Part shown: in pieces, positions 25,400 through 35,161 of the stretch
How the letters are laid out: every line of letters begins with the position of its first letter
How positions within the stretch are numbered: position 1 is the first letter of the stretch
Origin: Pseudoramibacter alactolyticus
Lineage (GTDB): Bacteria > Bacillota > Clostridia > Eubacteriales > Eubacteriaceae
DNA: 64,000 nt
Assembly (NCBI RefSeq): GCF_050908235.1
Contig: NZ_CP194340.1
Strand: one strand, 5' to 3'
The notes under the pieces: generated by a model
What the model was told of the DNA's origin: nothing
The model's input: only the letters and a program-made list of their open reading frames with translations
Databases searched by the model: none
Program-made: the position numbers and the translations under genes

Positions 25400-26163
25400 G
25401 CGTTCTTTAAAATAAACGCCGAGATCGCGCGGCTGATTTCTTCGACATGGTCGTTGATGAAATAGTGTTTGCCGCTGAATTCCGCAAATTCGATGCGGCT
25501 GCCTATATATTCCCGCCATTTCCTCGAGCGCTCTGCAGACACCATTTTATCTTCCGTTCCGTTCATCACCAGTGCAGGGATCTCCATTTTTTTATTGCTG
25601 TCGTAAATATAATTCCTGAACATTTCCAAATCGGCTCTGTATATGGGAAAGAAATACCGCTTGAAATCTTCATCCTTCACCAGATCCGCATCTACAAGGT
25701 CAAAAAGCAGCAGGTCGTTCAAGATATCCCCATCGGTTATCTGTGAAAAATCAGAGGAGAGCATCAATCTGTCCAGTGCCGATGCCGGCGATTCACAACC
25801 GCTGACGATAAAAAACGATGCGGGATTTCCGCTGTCTTTCAGCGCGTATGCCGTCTCGAATCCAATGAGCGCACCCGAACAGTGCCCCCATACTCCCCAC
25901 GGTTTTGCGGAGAGCATCTTCTTATTTTCGTTTATAAACGTGCGGACAAGTTCATCAACGGTCTTGGGCATCGGCTCGCCCATTCTCTTTTCACGGAAAG
26001 GATAAATGACAGGCAAAACATTGATCTCGTCGGAAAAAACATTTTTCCACGAAGAAAAAAATGTGGGGCTGCCTCCCGCGAAAACAAAGCAGAAAAGATT
26101 GATCTTTGCGTTTTCGTTGTGCTTATAGTGCGAAAACCACTTGCCCACGCTTCGTTTGATCAC
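25396..26163 (-). CDS. Type II thioesterase with Cys nucleophile
   Basis: A 255-residue alpha/beta-hydrolase of the GrsT/RifR type II thioesterase family, which removes wrong or stalled acyl groups from carrier proteins. The nucleophile elbow, usually GHSxG, reads WGHCSGALIG, so Cys replaces Ser at the catalytic place. The acid (VMNGTEDKMV) and His (FSGKHYFINDH) are present, giving a possible Cys-Asp-His triad. The start is a GTG overlapping the stop of the carrier-protein gene (GTGA). A second, ordinary Ser thioesterase exists in the same operon, so this one may do a different job, such as product release. Confidence 0.88.
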   Translation of the reverse strand: MIKRSVGKWFSHYKHNENAKINLFCFVFAGGSPTFFSSWKNVFSDEINVLPVIYPFREKRMGEPMPKTVDELVRTFINENKKMLSAKPWGVWGHCSGALIGFETAYALKDSGNPASFFIVSGCESPASALDRLMLSSDFSQITDGDILNDLLLFDLVDADLVKDEDFKRYFFPIYRADLEMFRNYIYDSNKKMEIPALVMNGTEDKMVSAERSRKWREYIGSRIEFAEFSGKHYFINDHVEEISRAISAFILKNA

Positions 26164-26396
26164 TTTGACGCCTCCTGTTTTTTTACTGCCGCGGCAACGA
26201 TATCCGCGAATCTGTCGCTGATATAAAAATCAGCGATACTGATGGTAAAGCCAAGCTCTTCTTCAAGATCCTGACAAATATATTTTGCGGTTATGGAATT
26301 TCCGCCGAGATCAAAAAACGAATCATCCGCTTTCGGCACTATATCAAGTTCAAGTTCCTCCATCCAAAGCTGTGACATCAGTTCTTCCATTTTCAC
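26160..26396 (-). CDS. Stand-alone peptidyl/acyl carrier protein
   Basis: A 78-residue carrier protein. The phosphopantetheine site is FFDLGGNSITAKYI, with the modified Ser in G-G-N-S. Helix 2 follows, and the C-terminus is lysine-rich. Start is GTG 26396 (AAGGA three to four bases upstream) or the ATG two codons on. It lies between a free condensation domain and a thioesterase and overlaps the latter, so these three probably form a separate in-trans module that loads or releases a building block. No A domain sits next to it. Confidence 0.88.
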   Translation of the reverse strand: MKMEELMSQLWMEELELDIVPKADDSFFDLGGNSITAKYICQDLEEELGFTISIADFYISDRFADIVAAAVKKQEASK

Positions 26397-26404
26397 TTTT
26401 CCTT

Positions 26405-27649
26405 TTATTTTACTTTTTTCGTCAGCTGCCCATACGTCATATCCTCGCCGAGCAAAACTTCCATCCCAAGCGCAAAATACGCCTTAAATCTGCGGATCAT
26501 CTGCTCATCGAATACTTCTTCGTCGTAGCCCACTTTGTAGATGATTTCATCCTGTCCCTCAAAGATCAGCATACTGAAAATATTCCACACTTTGGCTTCG
26601 AGAGTGCCCATATAGCTTTCAATGGGCGCTTCGCCCAATTTCATTCCCTCGCTGCCCTTGCCGATAAAATTTTCGTAGGAGAAAATGAACGGCGTCTTCC
26701 TTGGCGCGATGACTCTGGAATGATCAAAATTTTCACTGAGTTTTGAAAAAGAATCTGCAAGTGCCTGATAAAGTCCCGTATCTTCCGTGAACCTGACGCG
26801 ATGAAAAAGGCTTATGGCAAACGTCCCCACCGTTTGGCGGTATTTTCTCAAACGGTTCTGTTCCGCGACATTGATAGCGATGTCATGGTGATTCAGGGCC
26901 GCGGAATACGCCAGATGACAAAGAAAAAGATTGACCGAAGCCATACTGACGGAAAACTTTGAAGCGATCTTGCGAACAGATGCCGTCTCTATTTTCTGGA
27001 GGATCTTTGCGGCGTATTTCTTACGCCCGCCCGTTGGAAAAACCACCTTGTCTTCGTAACCTTCGCATTCCTTTTCCCAGTATCTTCTCTGGGCCTGAAG
27101 CGCTCCGCTCCCGGCAAGCGCGAGAGACTCCTCGATATAATCGATATATGTGTGTTTCTCTTTCTTATTATCGATACCGTTGTAATTGGCTATGATCTTT
27201 TTAACGATGATGCTGTTGGACGTTCCGTCGCTGATGATATGGTTGACACAGGAGACGAAAAGGTATTCCTGTGCCGCCATTCGGAACAGGGTAAAATTGA
27301 ACATAAAGCCGCCGTCAAAATGCGTGTGGTCGTCGATCACGGTGAACATCTGCTTCGCCAGTTCTTTCTGCGGATCTTCGGCGGATGCTACATCGCGAAG
27401 ATCAAGGGCATAGTTATACCCGTCGCCAAGATGCTGATAAACGTCACCGCTTTCGTCTGTTTCAAAGACCAGGCGAAGGGCGGGATTGTTATCGATAGTT
27501 TTTTGAACGGCCGCTTCCAACCTTGCAGCATCTATCTCCCCATGTATCTTGAACATGGCCAGGCAATTCGCGCAGGAGTCCTTTCCCCCCATCATGCCGC
27601 GGAGAAGCTGCTGTTCGGTTATGAGTTTATATTTTTTTGTTTCTGACAT
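26405..27649 (-). CDS. Stand-alone NRPS condensation-domain protein
   Basis: A 414-residue protein with the fold of a single condensation domain. N-terminal motif C1 is near ITEQQLLRGMM. The active-site motif, normally HHxxxDG, reads CVNHIISDGTS: the second, catalytic His and the Asp-Gly are kept while the first His is Asn. Later motifs include TVGTFAISLFHRV. Free C domains of this kind (VibH-like) join an acyl group on a carrier to a free amine or to a second carrier. Its neighbours are a free carrier protein and two thioesterases. GGAAGAG precedes the ATG by six bases. Confidence 0.85.
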   Translation of the reverse strand: MSETKKYKLITEQQLLRGMMGGKDSCANCLAMFKIHGEIDAARLEAAVQKTIDNNPALRLVFETDESGDVYQHLGDGYNYALDLRDVASAEDPQKELAKQMFTVIDDHTHFDGGFMFNFTLFRMAAQEYLFVSCVNHIISDGTSNSIIVKKIIANYNGIDNKKEKHTYIDYIEESLALAGSGALQAQRRYWEKECEGYEDKVVFPTGGRKKYAAKILQKIETASVRKIASKFSVSMASVNLFLCHLAYSAALNHHDIAINVAEQNRLRKYRQTVGTFAISLFHRVRFTEDTGLYQALADSFSKLSENFDHSRVIAPRKTPFIFSYENFIGKGSEGMKLGEAPIESYMGTLEAKVWNIFSMLIFEGQDEIIYKVGYDEEVFDEQMIRRFKAYFALGMEVLLGEDMTYGQLTKKVK

Positions 27650-27675
27650 TTTAATCTCTTCCTTATATCGTATAT

Positions 27676-28491
27676 TTATATCGTTCCCGTTTCACACACC
27701 ATTTCGGCCGGCATGCGGGAAATCGGCATTTTTAGATCTTTGCAGCAGCAAAGCATGTCCTTCACCACTTGATCGGCCACATTGTTTTTTTGATCAAAAA
27801 GATAAAAATGATCGCCGTCAAACTGTCTTATTCTGAATTTCTTTGAAGTCACCTCCTCCCAATGCTGCATGACGTCAACATCCGCATCCCTGTCCTTACT
27901 GCCCGAATACGCATAGATCGGTATATCCAGCATCTGGTTCTCATACACAAAGCTTTCGCCGAGCGCGTAATCACTGAATATGGTCGGAATGATAAAATCC
28001 AAAAATTCCCGATTCTCCAGAAGTTCGGACGGCGTATGGCCAAGTTTCTTTATCTCCTCAATCAGAGGGGCTATGCCCATGCTTGTTCTGTACGGCGAAG
28101 GGTCTTCGTCCTGGGGCGCGTGTCTGCCCGATATCTGAAGACAGCAGGGATGCAGCCTATATTTTTTTCTCAGGATGCAGGCCACGCCAAAGGCGATAAT
28201 TGCCCCGAGACTATGGCCAAAAAGTGAGAACTCCACAAATTTTTCACCCTGCCCAATTTCGTGAAAGATACACGCTGCGGTCTCCCGACAGATCGACTTG
28301 ATATCGCTCGAAAGCCGTTCTTTCAGTCTGATGCCACGTCCGGGAAGTTCAACGGGAACGGCATCCACCATTTTGGAATTGATCCAGTGATTAAACACCC
28401 TGGCATTTTCGCCGGCATGGTGAAAACAAAAAATAACGGGACGGTCGCCCTTTATCCTGTCAAGGAATATCGACTCTTCTCTGCCTATCAT
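27676..28491 (-). CDS. Type II thioesterase
   Basis: A 271-residue alpha/beta-hydrolase of the NRPS/PKS type II thioesterase family. IFCFHHAGENARVF is the N-terminal block, VPVELPGRGIRLKE the conserved P-G-R-x-x-R, and LFGHSLGAIIAFGVA the elbow with Ser nucleophile. The acid is in AYSGSKDRDADV and the His in FDGDHFYLF. It would clear misloaded carriers. The ATG overlaps the stop of the long NRPS gene (ATGA). It looks intact. Confidence 0.9.
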   Translation of the reverse strand: MIGREESIFLDRIKGDRPVIFCFHHAGENARVFNHWINSKMVDAVPVELPGRGIRLKERLSSDIKSICRETAACIFHEIGQGEKFVEFSLFGHSLGAIIAFGVACILRKKYRLHPCCLQISGRHAPQDEDPSPYRTSMGIAPLIEEIKKLGHTPSELLENREFLDFIIPTIFSDYALGESFVYENQMLDIPIYAYSGSKDRDADVDVMQHWEEVTSKKFRIRQFDGDHFYLFDQKNNVADQVVKDMLCCCKDLKMPISRMPAEMVCETGTI

Positions 28492-31400
28492 AATTTCTCC
28501 CAGTCGTCCGTCACCGCGAGGGTTCTGACCCGCTCAGTGTAATCACTGAACATCTGCTCCAGCATCTTCTCGTCAAAAGCCTGCCTGACATAATCCATGC
28601 CAAGAACAAGCTTCCCTCCGCTGTAATAAAGCTGGTGATCAAGAAGCACCTGCGGCGTTCTTGTCTGTGCAAAGATCTCGGTAAATCCTGCCCTGGACAG
28701 CATCTCGTGACCCATATCATTATCAACATCGATGAGACTGGTAAAAACATAGGGGACTGCAATCTCATCATCGTATTTCTTGGCAAGTATGCCCAGCATA
28801 TTGATCACGTTGCAGCTTCGGTACTCAATGGCATTCCACAGCTGACGGCCGATCTTTTTAGTATGGGCCAGGAAGGAGCATTCCTTATGTTTATAACCGA
28901 TCAGGGCGATATTTGTGAAATCACCCAGCACCTGCTGCACATCGGAATGTACAGGCTGCCGGTTAAACATCGTCAAATTAAGGGTGACATCGGGATTTTC
29001 GCTCCATTTAGAAAGACTCATCATATAGGCTGTGCAAAGCACCAAAGAAGGTGTAAGATCATACCTTCTGATCTTCTCCCAAAGCTTCGCACTGAGTTGA
29101 TCCTCCAAAGTATCGGTCATTCTGGAAAACTCAGGCTTTCTGATCTGTGTCAGCGGCGTCTTCATTGGCAGATGCGGTGCAGGAGGCAGTTTGTTGATCT
29201 GCTCCTCCCAGTACTTTCTCGCAAGGCTATAGTACTGCTTTTCTTTCAGCCACTTCTGCTCATCCGCCAGATACTGACGGAAGCTATAATCGGTGGTCAC
29301 TGCCTCTTTGCCCATATAAGCGGAAAGCAGCTGCGACAGAAACGACCTGATGCTCCAGCCGTCCAGAATCAGGCAATCGATGTCCACATGAACAATTCCC
29401 CTGTCCTTATCAAGCATTTTGACTTTGATATCAAACATCGGCCATTGCCCCAGTTCAAACGTATAGGATACCATTTCTTCTCTGAGGTCCCGGCTGCTGT
29501 CATCGGGAACCATCTCTATGTGATATCCCGGATTTTCAGCCAGAGCCTTCGCCGTCCCATTGGCATAGATCACCGTCCTCAGTATTTCGTTTTTCCTGAC
29601 GACTTCATTCAATGCTCTTTCCAAAGCCCTGACATCAAGATTCTCAACTTGATATTCAACATAGTAATTGGCGGTTATATCACCGAGAGCATAACGGTTT
29701 TGCCGGCCCACCACATAAGCCGTCTGCAAAGCTGTGAGTTCATTGACCACAATGCCATCCATACTGTCAAGGTACTTTATGAGTTTCTCCCGCGATTCGG
29801 ACAATCGCTTTTTCAACTCAGAAGTAAGAGCCCCCTTAGGTGCTTTGAATTTAAGCTTGCCGTCTTCCGCCCAGATTGTAATATTCAACGAACGACATTG
29901 ATTCACAAGCTCCTTCACAGCGGAATCGCAGTCCGTTTCTTCCGTGATCGGCTGTGCATCACCATAGAAATCAATGAGCTGCCGGGCGGTTTCAACCCCG
30001 GAAATCTCCTGCACAGAGGGTCTGAAGCCATAGATCAGATCCAACCGGTTGGCAGTTCTGATAACGGCGATGGACGAAAGCCCCACCTCTTTCAGAAGAT
30101 CCTTTGAACACAGATCCGGTAATTCAAGTTCGTCCCTGAGGACCTCCATAACTGGATGCGCATCGTAAGGATCATCCAAAGATGAAGAAGAAACGTGCGC
30201 TTCTTTTTCACAACTGTTTTCCTCGTTGTCGTAGAACGCCAGAAAATCTCTGACATTTTTATATCTGATGATATCGTTGATCCTGGCGCGGCAACCCATT
30301 TCGCTTTCAAGCCTATTGGCGAGTTTAATCAGGCTGAGAGAAGTCAGACCAAGCTCGGAAACCGTATCCTCCGGGGATAGATCCGCCATTTTCAGTTCAC
30401 TGCCGATTATGGATAGTACCTTTCTGTCCTGTTCGCTAAGTCTAACCCCTGCATGCTTCGTATGTCTGCGCCCGACCTTTAGATCCGCCAACAATTTCTT
30501 GCGGTCTATCTTGCCGTTGGCCGTCATTGGGAATGCTTTCACCGCCACGACTCTTTTAGGAACAAAATAGTGCGGAAGCAATTCTGTCAGAGCTTTTTTG
30601 CACTCGGCTTCAGAAAAAACCTTCGAGCTGCGCACAAAAGCAATCATTTGCTTGGGACTTCCGGCATTGCCGGAAACAACGATGACATTCTCCGGATGAC
30701 CGAGCTTTTCAAGCGCATTCTGTATCTCTCCAAGTTCAATCCGATATCCGTTGACCTTGATCTGGGCATCCTTTCTGCCCAGAAATACCACACAGCCGTT
30801 TTTGTCATACCGCCCATAGTCACCGGTATCATAGAGTCTTTCTCCCCCTATATCTCTGAAGACCTCTGCCGTCAGTTCAGGCTCGTTATAATAGCCCTGC
30901 GCGAGACCCTTTCCGCCTATATTGAGCCTGCCCCTGACGCCGCAGGGCAGGAATCTTCCAAAGTCGTCAAGAATGTGGAAGAACTGATTCGGCAGAGGAT
31001 ATCCATAGGGTATCGAACGCCATGTTTCTTCAACCTTCTCCACGGGAAAGTAATTTGACCAAATGGACGCTTCCGTTGCGCCGCCCATGCTTGTAAGCTT
31101 TGCAGACGGGATAAACTTTTGCAGCCTGTCAAAAAGATCCATCGGAATCCAGTCCCCAGAAAGAATCACGTCTCTGATTCTCAGTCCGCTTCCATCTGCG
31201 GCCTTGAGATTATCAAGAAAAATATCCATAAGCGCGGGAACCGTATTCCACACGGTGACTTTCTGCGCTTTGCACATCGCAAGCCAAGCCGCAGGATCGA
31301 TGCACTCGGCCTCGGTGGGAACCGCCAAAGACGCCCCTGCGGATAGGGCGCCGAACACGTCATAAACAGAAAGATCGAAGCTGACAGACGAAAGCCCGAT

Positions 31401-34400
31401 CAGGGTATCCGTCCCGTCAAGATCAAGGTAGCGGTTGACCGCCGCAATGGTATTCATCGCCGCGGCATGCGTGATCGCCACTCCTTTCGGTGCCCCTGCG
31501 GAACCCGAGGTGAAGATGATATAAGCAAGATCATCGCCCGAAATCTCAGCATCGACAATCTTTCCCTCGAATTGACGAACGGTTTCCGCAGAAAAACGCG
31601 GAATAGAGTTATGTGTGGCCACACTGCCGTCAGCAATGATGCCTTTTGCCGAACATTTTCCAAATATCTCCAGTTGGCGGCTCTCCGGCTGATCGAAGGG
31701 CATAGGCACATAAACCCCGCCGATGCGGACGATAGCCAGGATAGCCGCAATGAGTTCAAAGGACTTGGGCATCTGAACCATCACCCTGTCCCTTTTCCCC
31801 ACGCCTGCGCGCATCAACATCTCCCCGTATCGCGCAGAATGCTTTTCAAGCTGCGCATAGGAATACTCGGCTCCCCGATATACCACGGCAATACGATCCC
31901 CGTCACCGGAAAAACGGATGAATCCCTCGGTCAGCGACCGCTCCGGAATCGAAGCGGCCGTGTCGTTTGCGGCGTGCTGCACAGCTTTGTCCTCATCGCT
32001 TCGGATATCAGTGATCCGACTATGCCAGAAGGGTTCTTCCAAGGCCCGTGTCATCAGCTTTTTATACGCCTCGAACATTGACCGGGCAATCCCGTCTTCA
32101 AAAGCTTCTTCAGCGATATCCCAATTCAGTATGACGCCCTCCTCCGACGGGAGCAGCTGATGATCCAGAAGCACCTGCGGCGTACTGGACGCGGAAAAGT
32201 CTCTGCTGCTGAAGATGCTTCTTTCACCTGTCAGCTTTTCAAGTCCCAGAAGACTTGTAAAAACAATCGGATATACCACATCCTGATCCGAATGTTCAGC
32301 GATCTTTCTCGCGACATCTGCCCCCTTCACCGAAAGGTGAGACATATCTCTGCGAAGATCATCCTGTATCCGTAGCGCGTTATCCAATACCGTGGTGTCA
32401 CGGCGATGCGCCGCAAAAAGCAATAGCCTGGTAAACTCTCCCGCATCGAACGATCCTGCCGCGTCGCCGATCTTCCTGCCCATAACCGTCACATTCAGTG
32501 CCGGTTCACGGCCGGCGCCGTAAGCGGAAAGCAGCTCAACAAACAGCGCCATAAACGCGGCAGAGGGCGTCAGACCCAGTTTTCGCATCAGTGTTTCAAA
32601 TGCTTTAAACCGGTCTTTTTCAATCAGATACTGATAACGTCTGATCTTTCCGCAAAGGGTTTTCTCACAGAGAGTATTGTAAGGAAGCTGAGGCATAGGC
32701 GGAAAATCCGCTGCCTTCTTATCCCAGTATTCAATGTCCTCCAAAAGAGCGGTATCATCAGACGCCGCCACCGATGCAATCTCCGGCAGGGTTTCACCGC
32801 TGTAAATGTTTCGCAGATCGTTCCAGAAAACAAGCATACTCATGGCGTCACAGCAGATCATATCTATCCGCAGCTGTATTCTCCAGAGATCTTTCTTCAA
32901 TTCATGCAGCGCGATTTCAAACAAAGGGGCGTCAAGAGGCAATGCGGTGGATGTCATCCGACCACGCGTTTGTTCAGCGATCTCCGCTATGTTTTCACAA
33001 AAATGTTCTGCAGAAACAGGAACGGAAAACACATCTAACGTCTCCATATACGCATTGTCTCTGACAACGCTTCTCAGCATCGGGTGACGTTCCATCAGGG
33101 CCTTGACAGCCGCGGTAAAACGGCGTGCATCAAGACCTTTCACATCCCTTTCCGTATAGTACTGACAAGGTACGCCGCCCCAGTCGACTTCATCGCTGCG
33201 GCCTGTAATATAGGCGCGCTGGACCGCATTTAACGGGAATTTCTTTTCAATCCCCGAATGCCCGTCATCCCCTGCAGTATCTCCGGCTTTTTCAATCAAT
33301 TCTTCCAAGGTCTTCGCAGAAAATATATCCGTTATCTTTAGCCCGGTCCTCGCGGCAAGTAGCTGTGCCTGCAGGGAGTTGAGCCAGAGCGTACCGAGCT
33401 CGGCGTCGAAAGACACGTCATCCTTCCCCGCAAATGCTTTCAGAAACGAAACGATGCTCTCGCGGGTATCGGTTTTATCCGAAAGAAATTTAAAAACCGG
33501 TATGAAAGTTTCGCCGAAAGATTCCCCCAATGCGATCTTTTTCCGTACCTCTTTACGCATCAGCTTGCCCATTTGTGTTCTCGGCAATGATGCCTCTTTC
33601 ACAAAAACCGCTTTTTTTACTTCGATGGGCAGGCGCTTGATAACGGCTTCATTGATTTTGTCCGCCAGCCGCTGGCTGCCCTTTCCGCTGCATTCGGCAA
33701 TGATCACAAGTTCTTCGGTGTTTTCTCCCAAAACCGACAGCGCAACGGCTTTGATGATTCTGTCATCAACGTTCTCCACAATCTCCTCCAGCATAAAAGG
33801 CGAATACAGCTCGCCTTTTATGTTGAGAATATCCTTGCTTCTCCCGCAGATATAAATTTCCTGCGCTCCGCTGTCGCCGTCAAGTACAAAGCCCACATCG
33901 CCGGTCTTATAACAAATATTTCCATCTGCTTCCGCGCTGTCCAGACCCGTGAATTTTTTCATAACAGGATCTACCGTCACGCAGATATTGCCGATGCTGC
34001 CGTTCGGCACGGGCAGATCGTTGTCATCAAGGCAGAAAACCTTCCGGCCGCCTGTGACCTCTCCTGCGCAGAATATATCCCGGGTCCGGTACTCGCTGTC
34101 CCTTTGAGCCGCGTCGGCTTTTTTCAGGCCTGAAAAATAGGGTGTGTTCGCGAGGATCATCAGTTCGGTCATTCCGTAACAGACACTGAAACAGCGCGGA
34201 TCAAAGCCGTGAGGTTTGGCAAGGGAAGCAAATCTGCTGACAGTGTCTGCCTGAATATACTCGCCGCCTATCGTCAGGGCTCTGAGCGAACTGAGATCGC
34301 TGCCGGCGACATCGCCGGGGGATCTTTCCATCAAATCCGACAGGACGGAAAGCGTGTAATTCAGAGTCGCCATATGGGTGACTTTATATTTCGTCACAAG

Positions 34401-35131
34401 TTCAAACCATTTCTTCGGGTCATTTATAAACGTATCGGGCCTGACCACTATGGAAGGTCCGCCGCCCCACAACTGGGGGAAAAGGTGCAGCCGTTGCCGA
34501 AAGCATGGTGAATTGGCAAAGCAACGATGGCCGCGGAACTCGGATCACGGTGGAATTTTTTACTGTAAAGTTCCGCGAAACTGCCGATCATCGCATGAGT
34601 GTAGATAACCGCCTTCGGCTCACCTGTCGAGCCCGAGGTATACAGCAGCATAAACTCGTCCCCGGGAGAATCGCAAAACTCAGGCTCCCTTTTCGGCCGA
34701 TAGGACAGGCAGTCGCTCATCTTCACCACTTGTTTGTCCGGGAAAAGCCTTCTCATATCCTCACAGGAACTTTCGGCGAGAATGGTATCCGCCCCTGAAT
34801 TCTCGGCAATATATTTGCATCTGTTGAACTTATCCGCGACCACATCCGCCTGAACCGGCACTGCCGCCGCGCCTGCCGCCGTCACAGCGAAGAACAATAC
34901 AATCACGCGGAGCATATCGTCGTCGGATACCACAAGACAGCGACTGCCTTTTCCCGCAAGACCGTTTTCCCTGAGGTACGCACCGGCCCGCATGATACTG
35001 TCATAAAATGCCTTGTAGGTCAGGCGCTGTTCGCAGCCGTTTCCGTCAAAACTTATCAGCGCCGTCTTTGAAGACATTTCACTCTCCGAAAAACGTCTGA
35101 ATCTTGCGGTCAGCGTTTCTTTCTGATCCAT
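28488..35131 (-). CDS. Acyl-AMP ligase-T-Cy-A-T-T-Cy nonribosomal peptide synthetase (one frameshift)
   Basis: About 2,200 residues if a -1 frameshift near 34475-34483 (plus strand GGGGGAAAA) is repaired; as read it is split at HHAFGNGCTF/FPQLWGGG. Domains: an adenylate ligase (LLYTSGSTGEPKAVIYTH, then CYGMTELMILA, GRSKDILNIKGELYSP) resembling fatty acyl-AMP ligases; carrier (LWLNSLQAQLL); Cy with the heterocyclisation motif DMICCDAMS; A domain (TSGSAGAPKGV, FDLSVYDVFG, VWNTVPALM, matching D-L-Y-N of the Cys code); two carriers (LGLTSLSLI, VGLSSIAVI); a TubC-like docking segment; a second Cy (DCLILDGWS). The ATG 35131 has AAGGAG upstream. It should load an acyl chain, attach and cyclise Cys to thiazoline, then pass it on. 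Confidence 0.85.
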
Positions 35132-35161
35132 TATGATTACTCCTTTGAAGGTCTTATTTAT

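Noticed and set aside
28635..30107. 490-residue plus-strand frame opposite the long NRPS
   Set aside because: No ribosome site or domain. The minus strand carries the carrier and Cy domains here.
34475..34483. Programmed frameshift in the starter ligase
   Set aside because: There is no stimulatory hairpin or typical slippery heptamer, the break is inside a catalytic domain, and other lesions exist in the operon.
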